From Desulfobacteraceae bacterium (lineage in GTDB: Bacteria; Desulfobacterota; Desulfobacteria; Desulfobacterales; JAABSP01): a stretch of DNA of 39,744 nucleotides. This document shows positions 16,086-25,300 of the stretch, in pieces. Numbering within the stretch: the stretch's first letter is position 1; the number at the start of each line of letters is the position of its first letter. The notes beneath the pieces were generated by a model. It searched no databases and was not told where the DNA came from. It saw only the letters and a list, made by a program, of their open reading frames with translations. The stretch lies in the NCBI GenBank assembly GCA_011389855.1, contig JAABTM010000011.1:1-39744 (forward strand). The letters run 5' to 3'. The position numbers and the translations under genes are program-made.

Positions 16086-17384
16086 CTATTCATCGATGTC
16101 GCTGAACTCGAAATTGAGTCCTTTCAGGATCTGCTCGTAATTCCAGAGCAGCGAGGAGAGCTTGTTGGCGCCCATCCAGATGTGGGCCGCGGCATAGCTG
16201 TAGGCGTCCTGCTCCGGCAGATCCTTGAGGCGCATGCCCTCTTTCACCTGGGGAGCGATCCGCGTGCCGTGAACCCGGGCCGCGACCGCTTCGATCTCCT
16301 CGGGCGGCGGCACGCGCGCCGCCGTCGCATCGGCGAAGAAAACCCGATAGAAGAAGTTGGCCGCGACCTTGTAGGCCCCCTCCCCCCGGGGCATGTCGGG
16401 ACGCCGGCCAAGGCCCAGATCGACCGTCACCTGCTGGTGGCTCAGGCCGTCCACCTTCTCGAACAGGTCGCAATGGGCCTGGGCGATGCGGGTGTTGATT
16501 TCCAGGAGCCAGATCTGGTCCTGAATCTCGTCCCAGAAAAATTCGATATTGAAGGCCGAATTGTCATAGCCGGTATGGGCCATGACCGTTCCGGCCAGAT
16601 CCCGCATCTTCTTCTGGACCCTTTCGGGAAGCTGGGACGGATAGAGGTAATAGAAAAAACTCAGAACCTGCGGGTAACGGATGGAATCGACCATGGCGTA
16701 ACACGTCACGACGCCGTCCTGGACATAGCCCTCCAGGGTGCATTGCCGCCCGCCGATCACCTGCTCGGCCATGCAGCAGCCGCCGTTCGCTTCGCGGATC
16801 CCGTCCGGCAGGTCCGCCTTGCCGAGCACATAGTCGAAGGGCTCGGCGATGGAGCCGATTTCCTCCCTGAATTGGGTTACGGCGTGATCGAAATCCTCGG
16901 GCGAGTCGATCCGGAACCCCAGCCGGGAGCCCGACGACTTGATCGGTTTGACGAAAAAAGGAAACGCCAGCCCGGCGGCGCCGATCCGGCCGAGGGCCTC
17001 GTCGTCAAAGGGATCGAAATAGGTGAATTTGGGGACGTTGTCGGGGATCACCTCCCGCTGGACCACGCGGCTCCAGTACTTGTGCTCGCATTTCAGAAGC
17101 GCCTCCAGCGAGACCGAGCGCGTCCCGAATTTCCGGCACAGGAGGGGCAGCATGGTGGAGACCGGAAAATCCATGTACCCGACGATGGCGTCGATGGTCC
17201 CGTCGAACGCGTTGAGCTGTCGTTCGGCCGTCTCGAGCATGGCGGGAATGTTGAAAGTTTCGGTTTCATAGATAAGCGCGGGATCGATCACCCCGTGAAA
17301 GTCGATCTCGTCCGCGCCGCGCAGCCGTTGCAGCCGTTCGCGGTTGATGTCGTTCAGACCGATAACGAAGACGTTTTTTTTCAT
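16086..17384 (-). CDS. ATP-grasp domain protein, third gene of the cyanophycin operon
   Basis: Protein of 432 residues with an N-terminal Rossmann-like segment (KNVFVIGLNDINRERLQRL) and an ATP-grasp fold. PFFVKPIKSSGSRLGF near residue 150 is the nucleotide-binding loop, and FNIEFFW...IWLLEINTRIAQAHCDLFEKVDG holds the metal-binding E-x-N motif (about 285-310). Enzymes of this type join a carboxylate to an amine using ATP, but the substrates here are unknown. The start has AAAGGA seven bases upstream. It follows cphA by 29 bp on the same strand. It is not a second cyanophycin synthetase, as it lacks a Mur-ligase half. Position suggests it makes or modifies a peptide related to cyanophycin, or a precursor; this is inference. 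Confidence 0.8.
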   Translation of the reverse strand: MKKNVFVIGLNDINRERLQRLRGADEIDFHGVIDPALIYETETFNIPAMLETAERQLNAFDGTIDAIVGYMDFPVSTMLPLLCRKFGTRSVSLEALLKCEHKYWSRVVQREVIPDNVPKFTYFDPFDDEALGRIGAAGLAFPFFVKPIKSSGSRLGFRIDSPEDFDHAVTQFREEIGSIAEPFDYVLGKADLPDGIREANGGCCMAEQVIGGRQCTLEGYVQDGVVTCYAMVDSIRYPQVLSFFYYLYPSQLPERVQKKMRDLAGTVMAHTGYDNSAFNIEFFWDEIQDQIWLLEINTRIAQAHCDLFEKVDGLSHQQVTVDLGLGRRPDMPRGEGAYKVAANFFYRVFFADATAARVPPPEEIEAVAARVHGTRIAPQVKEGMRLKDLPEQDAYSYAAAHIWMGANKLSSLLWNYEQILKGLNFEFSDIDE

Positions 17385-17413
17385 CTGGGTTCCTTTCGAT
17401 ATAGTGTCCCGGC

Positions 17414-20044
17414 TCAGACAGCCGTCGGCGCGGGCGTTCGGAAGCTGCGCCCTTTAAGGCGCTGGACCACGCCGTCGATGTCGTCCACCAGCAGCAGAAG
17501 AAGGTCGCCTTCCGAAGCCGCGTCCATGGCCCGATCGATCGCATCGTCTTCTTTCATGACGATTTCGGCCTCGCAGGTCCCGGCCGCCTCGGCCCCGCGG
17601 CGTATCAGTCCTGCGGCCTCGCCGGGTTCACGGCCGCGCGGGTCGGATTCGCAGACATAGAGACGATTCACCATCCGGGCGAGCTGCGCCCCGAGCGCCG
17701 TCAGGTCCTCGTCGCGGCGGTTGCCGGGGGCGCTGGCCACGCCGATGCGCCCAGCCGGGCCCAACCCCGCCACCAGCGGTTCCAGGGCGGTCAGGGCGGG
17801 GACGTTGTGGCCGTAGTCGATCAGACAGCGGATCCCGTCGGCCTCGATCAGGTTGGTGCGGCCCGGCAACATGCCCGGCGTCGGATGGAAAGTTTGCAGC
17901 CCCATCCCGATATCGCCCAGCGTGAGCCCCAGCGCATATCCCGCGGCCGCCGCCGCCATGGCGTTTTGCACATTGAAAGGCGCGTGCCCTTCGAAGGCGA
18001 TGGGCACGTCGTTGACCTCGACGATCTGGGCTTCCACCTTTCCCTGGCGCATGATGATCCAGCCGTTCTTCACCGTGAAGACGACGCCGTATTCGGCCGC
18101 ATGATCCGCCAGGTCGGGATTGTCGGGGTTCATGGTGAAATAAAGAATGCGGCCCCGGGACCAGTAAGTCCCGTGCTCCATCACCAGGGGGTCGTCGGCG
18201 TTGAGTACGCAGGCGCCCTCGGGCTTCACCGCGTCCACCACCACGGTCTTGCACCGCGCCAGTTCCTCCAGGGTATGGATCTCGCGCTCCCCCAGGTGAT
18301 CGCTGGCGATATTGAGCAGCACGCCCACGTCGCAGGCGTCGAACCCGAGACCGCGGCGGAGGATGCCGCCCCGGGCCACCTCCAGCACGGCGTGCTCCAC
18401 CGTCGGCTCCTTCAGCACCGTCTGGGCGGCAAGCGGGCCGCTGTAGTCGCCCCGCATGATGACATGGTTGTCGATCTCGATGGTCCCGGTGCAGGCCATG
18501 CCCACCTGCCGCCCCGAATGACGCAGGAGATGGGCGATCAGCCGGGTGGTGGTGGTCTTGCCGTTGGTGCCGGTGACGGCGGTGATGGGGACGCGTCCGT
18601 TGTCCTCGACATCGGGAAAGAGCATCGCCGCCACCGCGTCGCCCACCGGCCGGCCCTTGCCGTGGGTGGGGGAGAGGTGCATCCGGAACCCCGGACCGGC
18701 GTTCACCTCCACCACCCCGGCGGACTGCCCGTCGAGGGGTTTCGTCAGGGTCTCGGCCAGGAGGTCGATGCCGATGATGTCAAGCCCGATAAGCCGGGCG
18801 ATGCGCTCGGCCGCGTATTTCACATCCGGGTGGACGTCGTCGGTGAAGTCGGTGGCCGTGCCGCCGGTGGAGATGTTGGCCGTGGATTTCAGCCAGACGA
18901 TCTCGCCCGCGGGGATGACGCTGTCCAGGGTCAGCCCCGCCCCCTCCACCATCCGCTCGGTCTGTTCGTCGATATGGATCTGGGTCAGCAGATTTTCGTG
19001 CCCCACGCCCCGGCGGGGATCGGCGTTCTCTTTGTCGATCAGCTCCCGAAGTGTGGATTTTCCGTCCCCGACCACATGGGCCGGCCGCCGGCGCGCGGCG
19101 GCGACGAGCTTGCCGTCGATGACCAGAAGCCGGTGATCCTCGCCCTTGATGAACTGTTCCACGACCACCGAGTCGTGGTGCCGGAGGGCGGCGTCGAATC
19201 CTTCCCGCAGCTCCTCTTCCGCGGCGATGCCGGTGGTGACGCCGCGTCCGTGGTTTCCCGACAGGGGCTTGGTCACCACGGGATAGCCGATGTATGCCGC
19301 CGCCTCCAGGGCTTCCTCCAGGCTGTAGCAGATCCGGCCATAGGGGACCGGGACGCCGGCGTCGCCTAGTATTTGCTTGGTCCAGTCCTTGTCGTCGGCG
19401 ATGCCGTGGCCGAGGATGGAGGTCTTTCCGGTGACGGTGGCCTGGCAACGCTGCTGACGGCAGCCGTGGCCGAGCTGGATGTAGCTGGTGTCCTCGGTCA
19501 GGCGATAAAAAGGGATGTCCCGGCGCCGGGCCGCCTCGACGATGGAGGCGGTGGAGGGACCCAGCATGTTGTCGTCCCGCACCCTCTTCAGCCGAGCGAT
19601 CACCGCCGGCATATCGATGTTTTCGCCGTTGAAGAGCCCTTCGACGATGGCCACGGCTTCCTCACCCGCGGCCAGACCGCAGGCCTCGTCGCGGTAACGG
19701 TAGACCACGTTGTAGACGCCGGGTTCGTAACTGTCCACCGTCTTGCCGTAGCCGACCGAAAAACCGATCTCGTTCTGCAACTGGATGGCCACATGCTCGA
19801 CCATGTGTCCGGCGTATGTGCCGTTTTGGACCCGCTGGAGGAACCCCCCCGGCTCTCCGACGGAACATCGGTGTTCGTAAATGCCCGGCAACATCTCTTT
19901 CAGGCGGTCGGCGATCCCGGAGATCCCGTCGCTCGGCATGTGTTCGAGGTCGCCGATGTCCAGCCGCATGTAAACGGTCAGATAGCGGCTGTAATAATTG
20001 GGGCCGCGAAGCGCCCTGTGCTCAAGTATCTCCATTGTCTTCAT
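17414..20044 (-). CDS. cphA: Cyanophycin synthetase
   Basis: Cytoplasmic ligase that builds the storage polymer cyanophycin (an aspartate backbone with arginine side chains) without a ribosome, using ATP. The 876 residues are the usual length for CphA1. The N-terminal domain (LRGPNYYSRYLTVYMRLDIG) precedes an ATP-grasp domain (about 205-475, with KPLSGNHGRGVTTG and the metal motif VVEVNAGPGFRMHLSP). A C-terminal Mur-ligase-like domain follows, with P-loop GTNGKTTT (492-499) and IASDHLGEREIHTLEELARCK. Both active sites appear complete. The ATG at 20044 overlaps the end of cphB by 23 bp; an in-frame ATG at 20035, with AAGGA at better spacing, is equally likely as the true start. It lies between cphB and the ATP-grasp gene in one operon. 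Confidence 0.95.
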   Translation of the reverse strand: MKTMEILEHRALRGPNYYSRYLTVYMRLDIGDLEHMPSDGISGIADRLKEMLPGIYEHRCSVGEPGGFLQRVQNGTYAGHMVEHVAIQLQNEIGFSVGYGKTVDSYEPGVYNVVYRYRDEACGLAAGEEAVAIVEGLFNGENIDMPAVIARLKRVRDDNMLGPSTASIVEAARRRDIPFYRLTEDTSYIQLGHGCRQQRCQATVTGKTSILGHGIADDKDWTKQILGDAGVPVPYGRICYSLEEALEAAAYIGYPVVTKPLSGNHGRGVTTGIAAEEELREGFDAALRHHDSVVVEQFIKGEDHRLLVIDGKLVAAARRRPAHVVGDGKSTLRELIDKENADPRRGVGHENLLTQIHIDEQTERMVEGAGLTLDSVIPAGEIVWLKSTANISTGGTATDFTDDVHPDVKYAAERIARLIGLDIIGIDLLAETLTKPLDGQSAGVVEVNAGPGFRMHLSPTHGKGRPVGDAVAAMLFPDVEDNGRVPITAVTGTNGKTTTTRLIAHLLRHSGRQVGMACTGTIEIDNHVIMRGDYSGPLAAQTVLKEPTVEHAVLEVARGGILRRGLGFDACDVGVLLNIASDHLGEREIHTLEELARCKTVVVDAVKPEGACVLNADDPLVMEHGTYWSRGRILYFTMNPDNPDLADHAAEYGVVFTVKNGWIIMRQGKVEAQIVEVNDVPIAFEGHAPFNVQNAMAAAAAGYALGLTLGDIGMGLQTFHPTPGMLPGRTNLIEADGIRCLIDYGHNVPALTALEPLVAGLGPAGRIGVASAPGNRRDEDLTALGAQLARMVNRLYVCESDPRGREPGEAAGLIRRGAEAAGTCEAEIVMKEDDAIDRAMDAASEGDLLLLLVDDIDGVVQRLKGRSFRTPAPTAV

Positions 20045-20882
20045 CCTTGTCCGCCCGGATGATCTCCCCGGGCTGGAGAAAGCGGCGGCCCTTCACGTCG
20101 TAGCCGAAACCGCTGGTTAATGCGTGTATGATCACATGCTCCACCGCCACGGGCTCCCCTTCGGAGAGGCTCGCCACATTGGACGACCTGAGGCGGGAAC
20201 TGTCCACCACGATCACATGGCCGGAGCCGATGGCTTCGAGCACCGGGCCGTCGTGGACGATCACCGCGGCATCCTCGCCGATGCCGATCCCCAGAAATTC
20301 GGGATTGGCCGCGCCCACCTCGATCAGCCGCGTGAACCGGCCCCGTTCGAGGAAATGGCTGTCGATCACCACCCCCTCCACGAAGCCGAACCCCGCGCTC
20401 ATCTTGACCGCGCCCTTGCGGAGCGCCTCGGCGGCCGAGCCTTCGTAAATCATGGTGGTCGATTGGACCGCGGCCCCGGCGCTGGTGCCGGCCACCACGG
20501 CGCCGCCGGCGAGCCGCTCGCGCATGGCATTCAGAAGCGGCGATCCGCCAAGGATATGGGTCAGCCGGAGCTGGTCGCCGCCGGACATGAAAATCACGTC
20601 GCACCGGCGGAGAACGTCCACAAACCGATCCTTGATCGCCCCGTTCCGGGTCCGCACATCGATGTGGTGGACCGTCGCGGCGCCGAGCTGGGTAAACACC
20701 TGCTCATAGGTTGGAAACACCTCGTCCGGGATGCTGCTGGCGGTGGTAATAACGCCGACCTCATGATTGTCCGAGGGCGAAAGCTCCAGCACGCGCTGTA
20801 AAATTTCCGACTGCGATGTCTTGTCTTCAGCCCCGCCGATGGCGACGAGGACGCCTTTGCCTGCTGTGGTCTGACTGGTCAT
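20022..20882 (-). CDS. cphB: Cyanophycinase
   Basis: Serine exopeptidase of family S51 that cuts cyanophycin to beta-Asp-Arg dipeptides. 286 residues from ATG 20882. GVLVAIGGAEDK near the start is typical, the nucleophile elbow is AGTSAGAA (Ser134), and FMSGGDQLRLTHIL, AGFGFVEGVVIDSHFLERGRFTRL and GIGIGEDAAVIV are family signatures. Frames reaching back to 20996 run through the -35 box of the operon promoter, so 20882 is preferred. It is the first gene of the operon and overlaps cphA. Degradation and synthesis genes are thus co-transcribed, as in many cyanophycin loci. Confidence 0.95.
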   Translation of the reverse strand: MTSQTTAGKGVLVAIGGAEDKTSQSEILQRVLELSPSDNHEVGVITTASSIPDEVFPTYEQVFTQLGAATVHHIDVRTRNGAIKDRFVDVLRRCDVIFMSGGDQLRLTHILGGSPLLNAMRERLAGGAVVAGTSAGAAVQSTTMIYEGSAAEALRKGAVKMSAGFGFVEGVVIDSHFLERGRFTRLIEVGAANPEFLGIGIGEDAAVIVHDGPVLEAIGSGHVIVVDSSRLRSSNVASLSEGEPVAVEHVIIHALTSGFGYDVKGRRFLQPGEIIRADKDEDNGDT

Positions 20883-20967
20883 GCCGGGTATTTCACCGCC
20901 TGAGCGGCGCCTTCTGGAAGTGGAAAACAACTGTGGCGATGAACCGAATTTCTTCGGAGAGTTGATG

Positions 20968-20996
20968 AGTCTAGATAGGAAGAGGGCTTTTGTCAA
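20968..20996 (-). promoter_or_regulatory. Sigma-70 promoter of the cyanophycin operon
   Basis: On the minus strand a perfect TTGACA (20996-20991), a 17-bp spacer and TAGACT (20973-20968, four of six) lie about 80 bases before the cphB start codon. The position decides against longer cphB reading frames. Confidence 0.55.
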
Positions 20997-21059
20997 TGAA
21001 AATGTGGAAAAAATTGCTCTAACGCTTCGGGATGCTTTCCAGACGATCCCGAGCGATGG

Positions 21060-21374
21060 TCATAGAGAAGCGCCTGAAAGTTTGGAGAATCGTTCAAGGG
21101 CGGATCGGTGCATATCATAGGTTGCGCTCCATTCAAAAAAATCCGCCTCATCTCCCAGTTCTCCTTTGTGGAACCGGTCAAAAAAATTTTCAGATGACAT
21201 TTTGTAGCGGGTTTCAAAGGATTTCAGTGAGGCTTTTAGCTCGGCCAAATCACATCGGGCGTTGTCTATCTCCAGTTGGATCAGTTTGTCCAATACGCGA
21301 TTCGCCATATCGGACTCGTATCCCTTCTGATAAATGGCTTCAAGCGTCTGAAGTTTGCTTTTAGCGTAGGTCAT
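21060..21374 (-). CDS. Small conserved protein of unknown function at the island edge
   Basis: 104 residues from ATG 21374 (MTYAKSKLQTLEAIYQKG), almost entirely charged helix. The middle is a helical hairpin and the C-terminal half carries SFETRYKMSSENFFDRFHKG, then ELGDEADFFEWSATYD. I know this SxxFxxxFxxGELGDDxDFFEW style from short proteins in archaea and proteobacteria that often sit beside toxin-like genes, so an antitoxin-like role is possible but not shown. An upstream in-frame ATG at 21437 would overlap the radical SAM gene and add a hydrophobic stretch. A frameshifted relative lies at 29.5 kb on the same strand. It follows the radical SAM gene by 53 bp and may share its transcript. 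Confidence 0.65.
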   Translation of the reverse strand: MTYAKSKLQTLEAIYQKGYESDMANRVLDKLIQLEIDNARCDLAELKASLKSFETRYKMSSENFFDRFHKGELGDEADFFEWSATYDMHRSALERFSKLSGASL

Positions 21375-21427
21375 GGACAACGGTTTCCGGGTCGGAAATT
21401 GAAATTTTATCAGGGCAAATATGATTA

Positions 21428-22540
21428 TTATGGACATGGAACAGCATCGATCGCCGCATCAACCAAGGTTCGGGATATTGGAGCGCCCATTAATGGATCT
21501 TTGCGCTTCCGGGTCAGGAAAGATTCAGCTTTGCACCCACCTCCGCAGATGGAAAAAATCGGACATCCTCTGCAGGGTTCGGGCATAAACCACCGCCATT
21601 TGCGCAGTGCTTCCGATTCTAAAATCGCTTGAATTGAATCGGACAAAACATTCCCGGCAATTACTTTTGAATGATTGCAAGGCCTTACGTTTCCCCATGG
21701 GTCGATGGTGATAAAGGAAGCGCCAGCGCCGCACACCGCTGCAGATGAGGGGAAAAAACAGTGTGGGATCGCCGCTCCGGTTCTGATTCTCGCCCCTTGG
21801 GCGCTGAGGGATGCAATGTTTCTTAAAGCGGACAGCGCCTGTTCCGGCTTGGGTTCGAGGCCGCTTTTTTCAGAACCGATAAGACGATTGAAAGACACCC
21901 CTTCTGCGCCCAAATAACGCGCCAGCGTACATATCTTTGAGACAAGATCGCAGTTGTAAAGCGTCATTACCGTTGAGAGGACAACCGGCAGCCCGGCAGA
22001 AACGGCCAGATTTATGTTTTCAATGGTTTCACGGTATGATCCCGGCGTTTGCGTGAAGGCTTCATGACTGAAATCGTCAGCCCCGTGGAGGGAGACGACC
22101 AACCCTTTCAATCGTCGTTTTCGACTCAGGGCATCGATAACTTCCGTTGAATCCGCCCAGCGAGCATTGGTGAAAATCGTGTAATTGACTGAATAGGCGT
22201 CGATCACATCCAATATCTCGAAAAACTGGGGATGAAGCGTGGGCTCTCCGCCGGTAATAACGACATGAGAGACGTGTGGAATCAGCGTTTCACACACTTG
22301 AGCCCAATCATCTCCAGATAAAAATGGCTTACAAATGACACATCTTTCTTCAAAGACGTTTCCGCATCCTGGGCAACTATTGTTGCACTCCGGGGTAATT
22401 TCACAATAGACGCTTTTTAAAGCCGCTTGAAAGCCGCGTTCTTCGTTCAGAATGTAAGGATACCGCCCACAGTCGCATTGGTATGCGATTTCGTCAAACC
22501 AGTTCCGCAGGCCCTCGCTTTCCAATTCCACGTTCAACAT
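21428..22540 (-). CDS. Radical SAM enzyme with C-terminal SPASM-like domain
   Basis: 370 residues. The [4Fe-4S]/SAM motif is CNNSCPGC (Cys52, 56, 59), followed by VVITGGEPTLHPQF (the GGE motif) and LVVSLHGAD. The C-terminal third has a SPASM-type cysteine set (VCGAGASFITIDPWGNVRPCNHS, then PCRGCPIFSICGGGCKAES), expected to hold auxiliary iron-sulfur clusters. Such enzymes typically modify peptides or act as sulfatase-type maturases. An N-terminal extension (about 1-45) contains an extra CDC pair. It overlaps the upstream TPR-ATPase gene by 7 bp, so the two are almost certainly co-translated. No obvious substrate peptide lies between the genes; the small protein just downstream, or an NTPase partner, could be modified instead (inference). 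Confidence 0.9.
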   Translation of the reverse strand: MLNVELESEGLRNWFDEIAYQCDCGRYPYILNEERGFQAALKSVYCEITPECNNSCPGCGNVFEERCVICKPFLSGDDWAQVCETLIPHVSHVVITGGEPTLHPQFFEILDVIDAYSVNYTIFTNARWADSTEVIDALSRKRRLKGLVVSLHGADDFSHEAFTQTPGSYRETIENINLAVSAGLPVVLSTVMTLYNCDLVSKICTLARYLGAEGVSFNRLIGSEKSGLEPKPEQALSALRNIASLSAQGARIRTGAAIPHCFFPSSAAVCGAGASFITIDPWGNVRPCNHSKVIAGNVLSDSIQAILESEALRKWRWFMPEPCRGCPIFSICGGGCKAESFLTRKRKDPLMGAPISRTLVDAAIDAVPCP

Positions 22541-25281
22541 CCTTTCGGGTCATCGGCTGGGTAATCATCCAGAGTCGCTGGGGTTATCCCTTTTAATGCC
22601 AAGCGGGTAACATGTTTATCCACAAAGGCCATCAATCTGGGAAACTTATTATCGGCGCCTTGGCTTCCCCAGTAGTTTTTTAATCTTGCACAGCAGGAGG
22701 ATTGATGATTTTGCTTCAGCTCATTGATTTTGCTCTCTAAACGGTCAAGTTCCTTGTCAACGGTGTAATCCCCATAGCCACCGTGTTGGGCTATCAAGAG
22801 CAAGCCCTTGCCATATTCCTGAAAGGCCTTAGCGTAGTTCTTTTCTTCATAAGCGACATCGCCTATAATTCTTTTCATCCTTCCAAAAAACAACGGAAAA
22901 TTATAGCCTGTTTTTTCAAATTTTTCAAACATTTCCCTGGCGTGTAACTTCACTGCGCTAAAGTTTCGATCTTCTAAATCAAATTCCGCCTTTTTCACCA
23001 AAGCATTGATGGCATAATAAATGTCATGTGAAGACAGCGCCCTTTCAAAAGCCTCATCATTGACTTGCCGGGCTTCCTTTTGCTTACCCAACAACCAATA
23101 AACAGAGCCAAGTTCGTGAAGCGCGCGAGGCAATTCTTTAGGGATATCAAACTGCCTTGACAACTGAATCGATTGCTCAAATGAAGCAGCAGCTTTGTTT
23201 AAAAGCGCACGTTCATCGTCAGTAAAATTTCTATTATCACCTGTAATCAGTTGGTACCATTGAGCATACCCTAAATAAAAATATCCTTCAGCGCGATTCT
23301 CATGATCGATTTCCTCGAATTCGCCTATGGCTTTGTTAATTCCATCGACGATTCCTTCTTTAAAGCCCTTTCTTCTCAAAATATCCCACCTAATAATCCG
23401 GGCTTTTGCCGTTCGTTTTGGTGCGTTTAAATTCTCCAGGATCCCAATCGCTTGTTCAATATAGTCCTTTCCAACATCAGATTGTCCAGAAATGCCGTAT
23501 GCATATCCTATGTTGGCTAAGATATCGGCAATGCCGCCCAATGCATTTCTTTTCTCCTTATCATCTATTTGATTCAGGTTTTTCATAGCCGATTGATGCG
23601 CTTTTTTAAAATATTCAACCGATTTTTCCCAATTTCCCATTAAAAGATAAACTTCGCCAAGCGCCTGTTCCTCAGTCGGTATTCTATCGTTAATGCAGTG
23701 GAATTTGCTCAATGCAAGACTTTTCTCGTGATATTTCAGCGCTTCCTGGTATTGGCCCATTTTCATGGCTGTGGCGCCAAGCGCATTATAGATGTATGGC
23801 GTCCTTTCCGGATCTTTCGGGTTCGTCTCCAGCAGCTCTTCAAACCGCTTTTGCACGCGTTTTACGGCGCCCATATCCCTTAACCATCGGCCTTCCTGAA
23901 GCATGAAGTGATATCTTTGGGGTTCCGAAAGATCATTAAGGTTAAATCGAACGGCTGAGAGCAATAAGGATGAAAAGCCATACTGGTGATTTTCCCGAGC
24001 AGCCTGGAATTCGCGCTGAAATTTTTTCATTCCTTTTCCGGGATCAATAAATATTTCATGGAATAATTTCGATGCTTTCGCTCTTTCTACTGCGATTTTA
24101 TCACCTCTTCTCGCTGCTTCATTTATTTTATCATTATAATACGATAGCATTCGCTTACTGATATCTATACGCGACTGTTTCCATTTTTCTTTTTCGACGT
24201 CCTGATCCCTGAACACATGTTTGTGAAAAAGGGACCTCAATTCATCCTGGAACCAATACGCCAGGGGGTTGCCAACAGGAAAACCCTTAACAAAAGATGT
24301 TTCGTCAAGATTTTTCAGAACTTTTCTGATTTCCAGAAAACCGGGCAATAAAACTTTCAACATCTTTTCGTTTAAAGGTTCTATGATATGGGCCATTGCG
24401 GGCAGAACCAATCTTTCAGGAGGAATGTCAATGCCTGGCTGCTCGCCCGCCAGCATCGGCAGCCTTTGAACCAAATTTTTCTCAAAAGATTTCCGATCCA
24501 CCCCCTCCACCAGCGCCCCAATATCTATGGTTGGAAAAAAATCATGCTCCATCATCCAGTCGGCGCTCAACGCAAGCAGCAAAGGCTTTTTCCTGGATAA
24601 ATCAAACAGTTTATCATCAATTTTTTCTTCCTGAACAGCACTCCATAGGCCCCTTTCCTCTAAATATTCGATAGCTTCTTCTGTGGAAAACTCATTCACT
24701 TTTTCTGGAACAACCAAATCTTTTATATTGTCTGGAAAATCGATTTCATCAGGGTTCTGTCGCCCCGATATGACCACCACGGCGGATTGCAATTCAGGCA
24801 GCCAGTCGTTTAACATCCGAATCCCCACGAGGGTGTAACGGACTTCCTCGAAGGTGTCGAATATCAAAACCCCCTTTTTTCCCTCGTCCGCAATTCGCTT
24901 CGCCCAGGATGAAAGATCTTTTATAAACTGTTGTTTATATTCAATACCTCGTTCATGAGGCGGTTTGCCTTTATACGCATCCCTAACCGCTCGATATGTT
25001 TTCATCGGATCCGATTCTGCTGTTTCTGTCAAATCGCCGGCGATTTTCATTTCTACGGCGCTCAACCGGGAACTCATTTCAAAGCCGTACAAATCGATAA
25101 CGCTCGTATGAGGCATCTTTCTTTCGTCGCACAACTCCTCAATTTTTTGCAAAATTTTCGTCTTGCCGATGCCGCCCGGCCCATATAAATTGAGGATGAA
25201 AGGCCCGCCATCAGGGGCGTCAAGCATCTGAGTAAAGGTCTCTAAATAGCGTTTTCGACCAATGAATAGCTTTTCCGGCAT
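22534..25281 (-). CDS. STAND-like NTPase with TPR repeats
   Basis: 915 residues. The N-terminal P-loop NTPase module begins FIGRKRYLETF and has Walker A GPGGIGKT (34-41), Walker B VLIFDTFEE (138-146) and a sensor-like VVVISGRQNPDE. A winged-helix-like region follows. From about 480 on, a TPR superhelix is visible (YIYNALGATAMKMGQYQEALKYHEKSLAL; GEVYLLMGNWEKSVEYFKKAH; ALHELGSVYWLLGKQKEARQVNDEAF). NTPase plus repeat sensor is the plan of STAND signalling ATPases, in which the repeats detect a ligand and drive oligomerisation. The gene lies 19 bp after another STAND-like gene and overlaps the radical SAM gene. DNA here is visibly AT-richer than flanking genes. Confidence 0.85.
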   Translation of the reverse strand: MPEKLFIGRKRYLETFTQMLDAPDGGPFILNLYGPGGIGKTKILQKIEELCDERKMPHTSVIDLYGFEMSSRLSAVEMKIAGDLTETAESDPMKTYRAVRDAYKGKPPHERGIEYKQQFIKDLSSWAKRIADEGKKGVLIFDTFEEVRYTLVGIRMLNDWLPELQSAVVVISGRQNPDEIDFPDNIKDLVVPEKVNEFSTEEAIEYLEERGLWSAVQEEKIDDKLFDLSRKKPLLLALSADWMMEHDFFPTIDIGALVEGVDRKSFEKNLVQRLPMLAGEQPGIDIPPERLVLPAMAHIIEPLNEKMLKVLLPGFLEIRKVLKNLDETSFVKGFPVGNPLAYWFQDELRSLFHKHVFRDQDVEKEKWKQSRIDISKRMLSYYNDKINEAARRGDKIAVERAKASKLFHEIFIDPGKGMKKFQREFQAARENHQYGFSSLLLSAVRFNLNDLSEPQRYHFMLQEGRWLRDMGAVKRVQKRFEELLETNPKDPERTPYIYNALGATAMKMGQYQEALKYHEKSLALSKFHCINDRIPTEEQALGEVYLLMGNWEKSVEYFKKAHQSAMKNLNQIDDKEKRNALGGIADILANIGYAYGISGQSDVGKDYIEQAIGILENLNAPKRTAKARIIRWDILRRKGFKEGIVDGINKAIGEFEEIDHENRAEGYFYLGYAQWYQLITGDNRNFTDDERALLNKAAASFEQSIQLSRQFDIPKELPRALHELGSVYWLLGKQKEARQVNDEAFERALSSHDIYYAINALVKKAEFDLEDRNFSAVKLHAREMFEKFEKTGYNFPLFFGRMKRIIGDVAYEEKNYAKAFQEYGKGLLLIAQHGGYGDYTVDKELDRLESKINELKQNHQSSCCARLKNYWGSQGADNKFPRLMAFVDKHVTRLALKGITPATLDDYPADDPKGC

Positions 25282-25300
25282 GATGTAGCCCTCACTTGCG

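Noticed and set aside
16086-17384. Second, short cyanophycin synthetase (CphA2)
   Set aside because: It has an ATP-grasp fold only and no Mur-ligase P-loop.
17807-19369. Long open frame antisense to cphA
   Set aside because: cphA has full family motifs on the other strand; this translation has none.
20883-20996. N-terminal extension of cyanophycinase
   Set aside because: It would begin inside the -35 box of a good promoter and family proteins start near MxxQ...VIGGAEDK.
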